Shown here piece by piece: positions 45,343 through 57,333 of a stretch of DNA of 61,381 nucleotides. Both the position numbers and the translations under genes were made by a program. Origin of the DNA: Actinomortierella ambigua. Its lineage: Eukaryota > Mortierellomycota > Mortierellomycetes > Mortierellales > Mortierellaceae. Within the stretch, counting starts at the first letter, position 1. Every line of letters starts with the position of its first letter. Location of the stretch: assembly GCA_016098155.1 (NCBI GenBank), contig JAAAJB010000043.1, positions 38,223 through 99,603 on the forward strand. The letters are read 5' to 3'. The notes beneath the pieces are model-generated. The model made no database searches, was not told where the DNA came from, and saw only the letters and a program-made list of their open reading frames with translations.

Positions 45343-47944
45343 GACTGCACTTGTGAAAGATAAGAAGTTTTAAGAGTGGGGAATAATCTCAAGAAAAGAT
45401 CAAAGAGATGCAAAACTGTACAAAGAGAGGAGAGTGGAAATATACAAAGTGTGTTTGACACAATAATGTGTAAGAATGTATGGAGTGAGTCTGATGAACG
45501 GTCGGTAAAGAGGTGAGCGGTCTCTTTAGAAAGAAGTCAACAGGAGGGGTGATAATCGATGGGTGAGAGGGGAGGGTCGTGGAGGTGTGGGTAAGGCGTG
45601 GAGAATCAGAAAAAAAAAGCCGAGGGAGGGAGAGCGAGCGTGTGGGGAAAGGAGTGAGCGATCGTAAGAAGAAGAGAAAAAAAAAGAGAAGGAAGAAAGG
45701 AAGGAAATCGGAGGAGGATGGTAGGGTTAAATAGTTTCGTGGCCTCTCGTTGTACTTCCGGGTGGAGTGAGTGAGTGGATGGGTTCCAATGAAGCATAAT
45801 AAAAAATGCCGAGAGAGAGAGCGAGAGAGAGACAAGGAACAAGAGAGGAGAAGGCAAACCCTGCTCGCTACAGTTGTTGCAGTTTGTTTGACCAGATGAA
45901 CATATCGCGCTGATGACCGCAACGGAAAGTTTATTCGCTCGGCCATCGCTCACCGACTCTGTCCACCCTGGACTCATTCAGTCCGGGCTATTCAGTTCGC
46001 TGTAAGAAAGGTGACACACAGCCTGACCATCCGTTCTTCCTCTTCCCTCCCTTCCTCCCAGACCACACACACACACTCTCTCTCGGAAGACTTGAACCCG
46101 AGTGTGTGGCGGTAGCCATTGGTCGGAAAAGGAGACACAACCACCCACGCTTGCGCACACACACACACACACAGACACACACGCACAGGGAGAAAGAGAT
46201 AGATGGAGAGAAGGAGAGAGAGAGGGAGAGAGGGAGAGAGAGAGAGGAAGGGAACAAATCCCAGTAAGTGAGTGGTGCCCTTTGCTGTCTCCTTGCATGA
46301 CCAGCCCACTCCTCTTACCGGAAACTCAAGGGAATACTCGACAACGTCAAGCACTATCAACTCGGGGAGGGGCGAGAGGTGACTGAGATCGATGTCTTCC
46401 GATGTTGCTGAGGAGGGAGGGGTCAGTATGCCAGCCAGGCACTGACAGTGTGGTTCACAGTCACCCTTATCGGCGTGGCAGGCACACACACACACACATA
46501 CACAATAAAACCGATATCTCAAGATCTACGTCCATTGCTTATTTGTTCTGAGCCATCCTCAGTTCCAACCTTAGAGACCAATCTCGGTCTCGCGTGCGCT
46601 GTTGTCCCTGCGAACATTTATCTTCCTTCTGTGACCCTTGTTACTCCGACCTCCCCTCAGACTGTTCATGGACTCAGCCCTATTGAGACATCAATGGCTC
46701 GCATGCCACCACCTCCCCTTGAACATGGGCATTCTCGAACTGTCACTACATCTTTTAAGCTTGGAAAAACTTGCTAACCACTCGGAAGTGCGACGATCAA
46801 AATAAAAGAGGGGGGAAGGGGAACGCACTGCTGATAATAGGACAAAAGAGTGCAAATCCACTATTTTTTTTTTTTTTTGGCTTTACGAGAAGCTGGGGGA
46901 ACAAAGAAAGAGAGAGAGAGAGAGAGAGAGCGGGGTGAGCAAGGGCCTACAGGTAGTCATCGCCACGGTAACGAATCGGAGCTTTCGTGCTTGCGTTGGA
47001 GGTGGTTAGGTAGAGTGACGGTTGCCCTTTGCAACTGCCGTAGTAATGTGGATTGGACCAAGAAATTTCTTCCTTTTTCCGAGAGTTGCCGGTGTAGAGC
47101 GAGTGAAGGAAGAGAACCAGAGAGCTCAGAAAGACGTGCATAAAACTTCCCCCACTCCGTATATATCAAGTATCCCTCCACTCTCGCTACGATGAATGTG
47201 ACCCCACAATAATAAAGGCGAGGGTACAAATCAATATCTTCGTTGTATTCTCGTTCTCCACGGATACAGATAGGGAAATGCGTGCCCGCGTCTGCAGTAA
47301 GAGTGTGGTGACAATACCGGAGGGGCTTACAATCGACCGCCCGCCTTTCACTCGGCTTTCTCTTACCTTAACCAACAAACTGCTAGAGCAAAAAAAAAAA
47401 AAAAAAATGGGTACACAGTCAACTCTTTCTCTCGCCACCTGTGTTGTTTGTCGTCCCCATCTCCTTCGAAGCCCTGTTGTCCACACGGTACAGAATAGCC
47501 AATAAGGGAAAAGTGTAGACTTGTCGAAAAAGAGGCACTAAGGGGCGATGCATTTTGCTTTCTCTCTTTGCCTTTCTTTGTAAAGGCTTTCTCCTGGAGC
47601 TCGCATGGGCCCTCTTCATGTCGCAGTTTCTCTTCTAACTGGCTACTCGACACGTTGCAGCGTAGATGTCAAATTGCTCATCCCCGCAGAATGGCTCTAC
47701 TCGGTAGTGCCAGTAAAGCGAAGCAACCTTCTGTTTTGCTGTATGACTCTAGGTTAGGACATGCCAACTCAGTCATCATACAGGAGAGAGCACGCTCGAT
47801 GATGATTCATAGCATTTGCTATAATGTTCACAGCCCTCCCACCACGCACACAGATGCACGCCTTTGACACATTTATACTCTACGCTGACCAAGAGAACGA
47901 AAGAGCGACTTTTTTCCCTCTTCTGCAGGGAGAGGTCAAAGTGC

Positions 47945-47979
<35 letters not shown>

Positions 47980-50547
47980 GGTGGCATAATGTCACTGATC
48001 AAGGAGTGAATTCCCATGCATAACTTGCATGATAGGCCAGCATATCGCAGTAGAGCATGAAAGTAGATCGCAAGTCTTTTCGAGGTGTGCGACTCTACCT
48101 TACACCAATGTCATGGAACGCGCAGGCTGAGTTCGTTAGGCGGATTGTAGGTTTAATGGACAAGGCCGCCAGAATATCAGAGAGCAAAAAGAGAAGAACC
48201 GTCCCGGAACCAGTAAAATGGGGTAGGTAGAAGGATGCATTGACTGTGCCACTTCCATATTGAGTTGATCGATTGTAGATAACTTGAAACGGGTAGGAAA
48301 ACGTGGGGGACAAAACGCTATCGCTGCTCTGTTAATGGACCTGATGTTATCAGAGACAGCGCATTGGTTGGATCGCCGTGCGCCACCTGACCCTCTATTT
48401 CCCTCTCACACACATTTCTCTCTCCCTACTCTCCTCTCTGCTGATTCACCACAATGATATCCGTGTGCTGAGAGACTCCACTTCATGCAGCATTGACTCA
48501 CTGCAAACCAACCCGAAAACAACTCGTTGAATGGGGGGGGGGACAGAGACTGACCATGAGTGCTAGAGGTCTGGAAGAGGGTGCTGCAAGGTGCTCATTA
48601 GAGTAAGCCACACACCAGTAAGTGTATATCATACGCTCTTCCTTATCTTGCAGCAAGCTTTGCTTGATAATCAGCCATAAAGTTCAATGAGTACAAAGGT
48701 AGGCTAGACTTTTCCCTCTTCGGGACCGCTTTTCTCATTGATTGTTGTGAGATCTGCAGAGTATTCACTGGTTCGCCAAAGTTGGTAACCTTTCCCCGAA
48801 CCATTCACTTGTACCTCGTCGTGACTAAACTCTGTTCGAGTAAAGGTATTCCAAAAGCAATCACTTGGAACCTGAGAGTGTGCGCGAGCAGTTAGGCCTG
48901 GGCTGTGCTTGTCCACCTCCTTCCGCTGACACTCCAAATGAGGCGAACTCTTTCTTTGCCATTGCCAGGTTTGAAAAAACATCTTTTGCGCCAGAATGCG
49001 TCCTGGCCGCACGCACCCTCTATCGCATCGACAGAACAGGATATGATGGTGGATCGTCTTCCCTGCAAGCGTGCTAGAGGGACAATCTGACTTACCCTGG
49101 CCAATACCTCTCTCAGCCTCAACCTTCCCTCTCAAGTAAATGACCAGTTGCTAGCCCATCGGCCCATATGTATTAAAAAGCCTACAACTTACCTCCATGA
49201 GGACTTGGACGTGTTAAACTGCTCGCTGAGCTGGGATATGAGACGTGTCATCCATTCCAAATGAATTGATGCTCTAAAAGAATTGATCAAGAGCCACTTT
49301 TTTTTAGCAGTACCCATTTCCCTGGGTACAATAGCTGTCGTTGACATAGCGTGAGGCTCAAGCCTTTGTACTCACCATACCATTTAGCCTCTAGTGTGGC
49401 ACGACGTGAACACTCTTCTCGCACACCCTCGGTACTTGCCCTATCATCCCGCATCAGATGCGCACGAGCAAACCATAGTCTGGGTCACAGGCTGGTGTTT
49501 GAGAACGGTGCAGTCGGTGCAATTAACTTTCGGTACATGAACAACGCAAATACCATGGCTGGAACCGGCATTCACGTATACATTTTCTGTTAGTGGCTTG
49601 CCATCATTCAACAGATGTGGATTCCAGAAATAGTTAGCCTCTTGAGTTTGTGTTAGGTGCCATCAAATGCGATTACCAAGGGCTTCATCCAAAAAAAAAA
49701 AAAAAAAAAGTTAGTCGTCTTCGGGAGTAAATTATGACAAACGTGTTTTTCTGGTAACCAGTGATTTGTCAGAGGAAAGTACGACCGTTAATAGAAGTAG
49801 TCTAACGCCAACGGGTCAGGCTGAAGAAAGCAACCCCCCTGCGATGCTGCTGAGGGGTACGAACTTCCGCGCGCAAAGTAGAGCTACATGCGGACTATGA
49901 TGTGAACAACAAATGGAGAGGCGACGGGTAAATTCCCTGAGAGTGTCCAAAAATAAACGTCCAAGGCCTTCCTTTTTGGGAGGGTTGTGTATGACTGTCC
50001 AGCTGGACGCCTCGCTCCTTTTCATGTCCAAAAAAAAAAGGGAGCAAGAGTCGTTTCCTCATGTAGAATATGCATTTCATCACATATGTCCACTCACAAG
50101 GATGCACTCAAAATGAAGGACATAGTAAAAAGAGAGGCATCCCCCTTTCCATCAATAGACATGCCCTGTAACGGCCTAGCGTCATCTTCCAGCAACGGAA
50201 GAGTGATCTTTGGTGTGTAAAAAAAGAACCGCTCAGCTAAACTCTACCTTGACACCCCAACAGCTCATACACCTCAACCGTAATACAAAATAGAGCCCTG
50301 TCCTTGCGACACACTTTTACCAACTTTGTCCATTCGTTTCTTGTTATTGGCTTTGCAGCTAACCCTGAATATAAAACCGTCGATTCCCCTACACCTTTCT
50401 CTTTGTTTATCGTTAACCCCTTCACAATACTTCTCGTTCCGTTTCTCCATTTCTTCGTACCAACCTATCCACCTTCTCCACATTCATCTCCCTTCTCTCC
50501 TTCCTTCAGCCACCGTCGCCCCTCGTGATTCGACATAGAACAACACT
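45343..50547. other. 5.2-kb gene-poor region upstream of GLT1
   Basis: The first kilobase upstream of GLT1 is GA/CT- and CA-rich and is probably its leader and promoter. Beyond it I find only microsatellites, homopolymers and short open frames with no recognisable domain (the best are around 46540-46777 plus and 48710-48870 minus). No tRNA, transposase or reverse-transcriptase motif was seen. Confidence 0.45.
46155..46250. repeat. (CA)n followed by (GA)n microsatellites
   Basis: About eight CA units with interruptions lie at 46157-46186, followed by a GA/GGA-rich tract at about 46199-46250. Both are upstream of GLT1. Further GA tracts lie at 46908-46931 and 47948-47976. Confidence 0.85.
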
Positions 50548-51615
50548 ATGCGTACAGTTTCCGCTTCTCTCTCCACCATTTTTGCATCGGCCCTCCTCTT
50601 GGCCGCGAGCGCCTCCGCCCAAATTAATGGCCAGATTGCCTCAGTCGACTCAGCTTCGTCGTACTGTTTCTTCTTGCCACCTGTGCTGGGAGGCGACATT
50701 GCTGCGAACGAAGACAGAGCTATTGCCTTTTGCAATGCTCCCAACGCCAAGGCCCCTGGCGCAAAGATCTTCCCCGAAGGCTTTGTCACCTCAGTCCACT
50801 TTGCCACAGGCCCTGAATGGATACAGGTTTCAGGCCAGATTGACCCTACCAAGTACCAACTGAACCCCTGCGACGCTGGTGGTCAGTACGATATCAAGTA
50901 AGTAGTAGCTCCCAGAACTCTTTGCGACTCGAGGCTTGCTGAATGAAAGGAAGTATGGGGGAAGAAAACAATGGCATGAGGAAAGGGGAAACAAGAAAAG
51001 GCGGGACGGACTAGGGCCGCGATTGGCTTGAACCTTCCTTAATAACAATAATGTATTGAAATCTGACCACTCGCGTACGTACTGCCCGTCCATTCTCTGA
51101 ATATATATATCGCCACTCATACTTACACACATACCACACATACCTATCTCTAATTATCCAGGGCACCTGTTGGCGCCACTTGTGCTGGCTACGCCTTCTT
51201 TGTCAACGTCATTGAACCTATGGATGGCATTTACGGCATGCGGTGCTGCAAGAATAAGCCTGACTGCGATGTCACGCACTCTACCTATGGTGCTCGCCGT
51301 ATCTTTGGCGCGACTACCGACTTTTCTGGTCCAGCGCCCGATGGTAACCTTCCCGCAGCTGCCAACTGTGTCAACGGCACTCTGCCATCTGGCAGCCCCT
51401 CAGCTCCAACCCAAAGCGTCCCTACGACCAAGGCTCCCAGTGGCAACCCCATGGCTCCCACGCCATCGACCCCTGCCCCAAAGAGCAGTGCCTCTCAACA
51501 TTCGGCTGCCGCGGCGTCCTCGACCGCCATCCCTTATAGCAGCGCTTCGTCTTCCCAGATAATGATGTTCGCCACCACTGTTGTTGTTTCGGTGGCCGGA
51601 CTCGTTCTTGCTTAG
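50548..51615 (+). CDS. MP88-like GPI-anchored cell-wall mannoprotein
   Basis: Two exons, 50548-50897 and 51162-51615, give 267 residues. A signal peptide (about residues 1-24, ending SASA) precedes a Cys-containing ectodomain with the recurring fungal pattern SSYCFFLPP, FVTSVHFATG, VSGQIDPTKY, GGQYDIKAPVGATCAGYA and GMRCCKNKPDC. A Ser/Thr/Pro-rich stalk (about 190-245) and a C-terminal hydrophobic segment (MMFATTVVVSVAGLVLA) ending at the stop codon fit GPI anchoring. The pattern matches the Cryptococcus MP88 (macrophage-activating glycoprotein) family, which is common across fungi as a surface or secreted glycoprotein; its biochemical role is not known. The intron (264 bp) uses GTAAGT and TTATCCAG. 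The gene stands alone in a gene-poor region. Confidence 0.8.
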
Positions 51616-52795
51616 AAAAAGAAGTTAGAGGCAACCTTTGGTATCACGAGAAAAACCGCAACTAAACTCATTCTAATGCCTTTGCAACCTCAATAACAAA
51701 CAAGAAGGGCCTAGTTAAGAGTGTAGACAGTGCGAAGTAGGATCAAATTCAGGCGAGAGACATTGACAGATGCTGAACCCTTGTTTCTCACGACTACCCG
51801 GTAGTTTTTTTTTTTTTTACTTTTATTTTTTTTTGCCGAGTTTCGTGTTCCATTGGGTGGACAACATGTACGGGCTAGTAGAGCCGGCATCTGAGATAGT
51901 CGAGAGAGAGAGAGAGAGAACGAATCACAGTAGATCCGCCTTCTGGGTGTTTTTTGTTTTCGCTGAGACGCCTCGAAAAGTAGAGTCAGTAAAATATTGA
52001 GCTTGTGGCATAGAAACTTCCACGAAGAGGTAAACCAACGAAGCTCCCATCACCTGACGATGTGCTGCCTTGAACCAAACCGATGGCGATATTGTCCTTT
52101 TAGGTAGTAATGGCGATGGCGGAGTAGCTATGCGGGTTCCACGCAGCCAATGCTGTCAGCATAGAAACGGCTGAATCAGTGTACTGTTCGTTGTTCAGGT
52201 GGACGACGCACCTGACGCACATGACCGTTGTTTGCGAGTGACCTACTTGGCCGTCCCGTGCTTGTTCTTTTCATACTCTTTGCAGACACGCAAAGACTCT
52301 GCCTCTATCAGGAACAGGTTAACTCTGTGATATTCCTTTTCGTGTACTTAAAAGCCTTCTCCTGAACAATGCAGGTGTCAGGGTACTCGCGACGATTGCC
52401 TACTGGAGGAGACAATGGAGACTGTGTGATGAGCGATCGTGGAGAACTTGGTTCGCATACGTGTTTGGTATACTACAATTCTGGCTTACCACTCAAAGGC
52501 AGCCATGACAGAATTGACTGAACCATGGCAACATACCCAAGGGTTCAGCGTAGAAACCCCAGCGGTTGTGGCAGCCCTGATTGCCCCGAAGAAGTTCGAG
52601 TGCGTCAATGTTGGTGTCTGCTATGTATTTTTCCCCCTTGCTCATTCGTCTTGAAAACCACATATGAAAGACTGTGGTGGCAATTTTTTTTTCAACTCTG
52701 GAGGTCCGAGAACGTCGCATGCGTATTCATATCCCATTGTCATTTGGAAAAGAAAATGCATTTACATTGATGAAGTGGGCCCTTGAAGTTGTCGT
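51616..52795. other. Convergent intergenic region
   Basis: This 1.18-kb gap separates the plus-strand mannoprotein gene from the minus-strand DUF202 gene. It contains T-rich runs near 51805 and a short GA tract at about 51903-51919. No gene is supported. Confidence 0.4.
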
Positions 52796-53776
52796 CTATG
52801 GTGTGGAGCTGAGGGCGATGACGAGAGCTACCATCACAAGTGTACCAATAGTCACTCCTATTGTGAACGTCCACGGCCCAGCTTGTACGAAGGGGTAGCG
52901 AGTTGCTATCCGTCGGATATTCCTGTCGAGTGTCATAAAGAAATGTAGAGGGTTAGGCATCAGCTCGCTTTTTGCCCCCACCCCCTCTCGTGCAACTACC
53001 ATTCATCACAACTGTCTACCTTAGATATCTGAAAAGGCTGTAGATTAATGCCAACGCGCCAATGATAAAGGCCGCATAGCCTATAGAGCGATGAACATTC
53101 CTCTGCTCCCGATGCTTTTTTTGATCTGCGGGTGAGGGTACAGCGTCGATTATGATAACATCGAGCGTGAAGGAATGATCGATGAATGTGAGGGATATCA
53201 GTGATAGAGACACCGTCATAACTAGCCACGAGAGAAACGTTCGCTCATTGGCTAGTTTGATTTTTTTTTTAAAAAAAAAACCGAGAGGGCCATGATTTAA
53301 TGCGAGGTAAACGTTGAGGGTCATAGTCATTTATGACCTCACCAGGTTCATACTCATCAAGCTCTCTCTCCAATACCAGCCTTACCTAGCACATCTCGCA
53401 CCATGGTGGTATCGCACATCACGCTTGTAGGAAACAAGCATGACCTGGGCCCGCAAACACCTAACGGAAACAGGCCCTCTTCTTCGTCGATCGCACTGGT
53501 TGTCCCGTCCGTCGATGGCCGGTATAGAGACTCGATAGTCGGAGGCGTTGAGATCAGCGGCGGCGATATTGGCGGAAACTCTGTATCCAGTGGATGGAGC
53601 TGGGAAGGACCTTCGCCAGCACTATCGATTGTGACCCGGACTGGCGATAGCACAGGTGAAACCCATGTGGTCTGCCGCTGGAGACTCTCGTGGCCCACTG
53701 CATGGGCAGTTGAGGCATACGCTTCTGCTGAGGAGAGCGAGAGGGGTGATTGACGCATTTCGTTCTCAGGCGTCAT
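52796..53776 (-). CDS. DUF202 three-helix membrane protein
   Basis: Three exons, 53386-53776, 53020-53251 and 52796-52922, give 249 residues. The first ~130 residues are Ser/Pro/Thr-rich and look disordered. The DUF202 signature (LANERTFLSW) is created exactly at the exon 1/exon 2 junction, followed by three hydrophobic helices (VMTVSLSLISLTFI, AAFIIGALALIYSLF and FTIGVTIGTLVMVALVIAL). DUF202 is shared by bacterial YidH-like proteins and fungal vacuolar membrane proteins, including the membrane part of the VTC polyphosphate complex (Vtc1). The second-to-third helix linker has YRLF/RR-type positive residues (SLFRYLRNIRRIATRYPF). The long N-terminal region is unlike compact Vtc1, so a separate DUF202 subfamily is more likely. 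Function unknown. Confidence 0.82.
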
Positions 53777-55253
53777 ATCGAATGAAAGAATAGACTTGGA
53801 GAGAAGTGGCGGGAGAGAAGAAAGGCAATGGTGAAGGATTCAAATGCAATGACTCGATGACCGAGATGGGTGAAAGAATGGGGGCACGGTTCCAATAAAA
53901 GAATAGAAGTCTCTTCCCCTCCCAACTTCTCCAAAAAGCAGGCGTAAACAATAAGCATTCATGCAGACACCGTGGCGAGCCAAGGCTCAGGCTTTCGCCC
54001 CCTGGCCTCCTTTTTCTGCACTCGTGTCGTGGATTACTACTCCGAGGCGAGTCTCTGCAACGGCTGAGAGGGAGGTGGCCATGATGCTTGCGAGATGGAG
54101 ATTGGAATGCCGAGAAGTATCCGGCAGCAGCGTTCCAAGGAAAGAAACCGAGGAAGATCTTCAGAGCTCCGATTGGCGCTTCGTCATATTCCGACTTTTG
54201 TTACTGCTCTTTAAAAGAGGACCCTCCTCAGCCCTCTCGTCAAGAAACGAGCAGTCGACACCGTAGAACACGAAAAGATGACAGTTGAGATAATGTTTGT
54301 GGCAAGGATCCAAATAGGGGGTGGCCTTGAGGGTCGTCGCGCACCCCGGAATCCTTGCCCCATCCAAAGCTACCACTTGCCTTCCTCTGAAACTGTCCCA
54401 CAGCCGTTCGCAACTGTGGTCAAAAAAACTCTCGATTTTGCTCGCTCACTCTTTTTCCCTCGCCCCCGATATGAGAGCGCTGCTGTGTGTGTTTTGGTAG
54501 TATGGCAGTAGTAGACTACACAGTAGTTCACACAGGCAAGAAGCCTCTACTGGTGCTCCCCTCGCTTTGGAGCTCCCCGTCATCGATCACACGCAAACAA
54601 ACTCAGTCGACTGCATGTTGGGTCACTGAGCACACTGCGCTCCCAAACAATTGGCGTCTAACCCGACCCTCGTTGCTTTCATTATTCCATCTCTGTCTGC
54701 CCGTTGAAAGACCGCTTCATTCCCCTGTCCAGAGATTGTACTCCCATACAAGTAAACACGGCTGTGAACAGTGGCAATTTTTAGACCAAGGTTTTGATCC
54801 ATGTTCGACATGTTTGTTCCTGAACAAAAGGCCGGGGTTTGTGCGTACAACAGTGCAATTGTGTGTGCCACGCTGTCGATCTGTCGTGTGGCCCTCTATT
54901 TCTCTTCTCTTCCTTTCTTTCTCTCTCTTTCCTTTCTCTTTCTCTTTCTCTTCTCTCCCCCCCCCTCCTCTTCCTTCCCCACTCTTCATCACCATCCATG
55001 TGCACTCACTAACAACGCCTTTTGTAACGAAGCCTCTTGATACGACCCCCTCCAACAAACAACGACCCTCACTCACTCCTGTCTCGGAGCACTACCCCTC
55101 TCCCCTTCACTCTCCTCTCACTCTCCCCTCAGTCTCTTACTCTGTCCCTCTCTCCCTCCATCTCTCCCCCTTTCTTCTCGTTACCCCTCCTCTCTCTTCC
55201 CTCCACTTCTCTCCTTCCCATACTCGACTCTCACTCTTCCACCTCCACACTTA
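53777..55253. other. Divergent region before the Cys-rich membrane protein
   Basis: About 1.48 kb lie between the DUF202 start (minus) and the next plus-strand coding sequence. The last 350 bp are an intense C/T-rich tract that yields false Ser/Leu/Phe-rich open frames. A signal-peptide exon for the downstream gene is expected here, but I could not identify one. Confidence 0.4.
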
Positions 55254-57203
55254 ATGTCAAAACTTAACCTCCCCTTTACCCCAGTCAACGCCAACTCGAC
55301 TCTGGACTGCAAGTCCAACGAGCGGATTTATGACGGCAGGCACTGTATTCCCACGGCCAACTTCTGCTCGAGCGAGAATCCGTGCCCCGAGGGAGTACCA
55401 TGCATTGACGGCGTTTGTCAATGTACACCCAACACTGGGATGTACATCACCCCTATTCCTCCCCCGTTCAACGTCTATTCGATGGGCTGCACGTGGGACG
55501 GGAAGGTCGAGGCCACCAGCTGCAAGAAGTATGAATATCGAACTGAGAAGACATGTCTTCTCAACTACTGCTCCAAGGATGTACCTTGCTTTGCAGGTGT
55601 GTGCGATGAGAAGCGGCACGTGTGCACCGGCATCAATGCCACTCGCGTTTCACTGCCCACGCCATCGCACCATATCTCGATCAAGGAAGTTGAGACTTCA
55701 CCAACACCACATGCCGATATCACAGAGTCGCAGGGTCTTCCGCCAACAACTATCATTTTGATTGTCGCAGGCTCTGTTGTCGGACTGATGCTTGTTGCTG
55801 GAATTATTCGGTGTGCGTTGCTCAGCTGCTCTTCCGCTGCGAGATGGGCTTTCGGAGCAAAGAAGGGCGCAGTGAGGTTGATCAACGAAGACGCCGCCAC
55901 AGACGGTCACAGTGGCGACGACGGTGGTAACAAGCCTGCCGGTGCAGGTGATGCTGGTGTGGGGCCTGCTGAGGTACAAAGTTCTGGCATCAGCAACAAC
56001 CCAACGGCGTATCCGCCGAGCCCGCTCACTGGCACAACTCTGACCCCCAATATGTCGAGAGCATCATCGCGAATGTCCAGGCTGCCCCCTTCCCCCATGC
56101 ATTCGCCCAGTTTTTCGCCTTTTGCTCAACAACAGGGGTATTCTAGACAGGGCTGTACCCCCTCACCTTTAAGCTTGCCCCAACAAGCCCGCCACTCCTT
56201 CTACACAGAATACACGAACGGCCCTTCAGAGCAGGGGCAGCAGCATGCATCCGCTATCGAAATGCGTGACCAATCTGGCCGGTCGACTGCTCTCCGCATG
56301 CCTCCTTCCTCAGCCCCGCCATCGCCACTCAAGTCGTCGTACACCCCGAGCGTGGCTAGCTCGGCGGCTGATTTTGACAGTGGTGTATCGGGCATGGCCA
56401 TGAAGGACCCACTCGCTGACGATGCTGTCGGCTATACGACCATTGACCTGGGCGAACACTCTAGCCATTACGACCAGGACCAAAACCAGCCCCAGACAGC
56501 CACAGCTAACCCAATCCGCCGGTCCCTGTCAGCACCGTCGCTCGTTGCCGTTGGTATCCCAGATGTTGAGGCTCATGATGCCAATGGCGAGGGTTCGGGT
56601 GAGAACAAAATCATTCACGACAGCACTACATTACCTGCTCCCCCACACGATACCCAGGGCTGGGACGACCTAAAGGCTCAACAAAAGTTGCACCGCTCCT
56701 CCACTACCATCCCTACCTTGACCATGACACCCGCACCGAATGACCACATTGGCGCTGACCACCGTCATCAGCGGACTAGTCGGCTCATGCCCTCCCCGTA
56801 CCCCCATCAACCCAAAAACCACCAACCCCCACCACACCACCAGTTTCCCCCTCAGGAACCCCACCATCGGCCACTGCACCATTCGTACCGATCGTCTGGA
56901 TCGCTCCGTGGGCCAGTCCCTCCTCCTCCTCATGCGCTGCATCCCGGTGGCATGCAAGAGCGCACGCTGCGACACTTTCAATCAGCCCCGAATATGAGCG
57001 AGCAGCATCATGGTGGCGCCCCTTATTATCCAGGCCTGGAGCCTCCGCGACCACCCTTTGCACCTGGACTTCGAAAGAACGTGATGCCCCCACGGCCAGT
57101 ATCAACTGCCTCGGTAACGCCCGAGGCTCGCCATCTTCCCCCTGGTTTCGAACCAGCCCCTGTTGCCCGTCCTGTTGGTGGTGTGCCCACACGCTTAAAA
57201 TAA
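55254..57203 (+). CDS. Cys-rich single-pass membrane protein with long cytosolic tail (5' end uncertain)
   Basis: Open for 649 codons from the ATG at 55254. The first ~125 residues hold about 14 Cys in a spaced pattern (CIPTANFCSSENPCPEGVPC, GVCQC, LLNYCSKDVPC, GVCDEKRHVC), like small EGF-like or fungal disulfide modules. A transmembrane helix (TIILIVAGSVVGLMLVAGII, ~164-183) follows, then a long Ser/Pro/His-rich tail with PxxP motifs, probably cytosolic. There is no signal peptide, although the topology demands one. The ATG has a weak context, and 28 bases after it there is an excellent branch/acceptor pair (CTTAAC ... CCCCAG, ending 55284), so the real exon probably begins at 55285 in phase 1, with an upstream exon not found. 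The family is not recognised; a surface sensor or adhesion role is only a guess. Confidence 0.65.
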   Translation: MSKLNLPFTPVNANSTLDCKSNERIYDGRHCIPTANFCSSENPCPEGVPCIDGVCQCTPNTGMYITPIPPPFNVYSMGCTWDGKVEATSCKKYEYRTEKTCLLNYCSKDVPCFAGVCDEKRHVCTGINATRVSLPTPSHHISIKEVETSPTPHADITESQGLPPTTIILIVAGSVVGLMLVAGIIRCALLSCSSAARWAFGAKKGAVRLINEDAATDGHSGDDGGNKPAGAGDAGVGPAEVQSSGISNNPTAYPPSPLTGTTLTPNMSRASSRMSRLPPSPMHSPSFSPFAQQQGYSRQGCTPSPLSLPQQARHSFYTEYTNGPSEQGQQHASAIEMRDQSGRSTALRMPPSSAPPSPLKSSYTPSVASSAADFDSGVSGMAMKDPLADDAVGYTTIDLGEHSSHYDQDQNQPQTATANPIRRSLSAPSLVAVGIPDVEAHDANGEGSGENKIIHDSTTLPAPPHDTQGWDDLKAQQKLHRSSTTIPTLTMTPAPNDHIGADHRHQRTSRLMPSPYPHQPKNHQPPPHHQFPPQEPHHRPLHHSYRSSGSLRGPVPPPPHALHPGGMQERTLRHFQSAPNMSEQHHGGAPYYPGLEPPRPPFAPGLRKNVMPPRPVSTASVTPEARHLPPGFEPAPVARPVGGVPTRLK

Positions 57204-57256
57204 CTTCTGCATAATTTTCTTCTACTCCTCTTGCATGCTCATTTCATTTTCCCCAT

Positions 57257-57333
57257 ACACGCGCAACACACACAACACACACAACACACACAACATACAA
57301 CACACACACATACACACACACACACACACACAT
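57257..57333. repeat. CAACACACA-type minisatellite running into (CA)n
   Basis: Several CACAACACA units of about 9 bp are followed by about 16 CA dinucleotides with two interruptions, starting some 55 bp after the stop codon of the Cys-rich membrane protein, likely within its 3' UTR. Confidence 0.9.

Noticed and set aside
46448..46777. 110-codon plus-strand frame of normal composition
   Set aside because: Starts in a CA repeat, has no recognisable motif, signal or splice context; kept only as part of the gene-desert note.
48704..49135. 144-codon minus-strand frame
   Set aside because: The C-terminal third looks protein-like, but no family, no start context and no partner exon could be supported.
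54487..55254. 255-codon plus-strand frame with apparent hydrophobic helices
   Set aside because: The hydrophobic stretch comes from a C/T-rich tract (CTT/TTC/TCT codons); no signal-peptide boundary or donor site fits the downstream exon.
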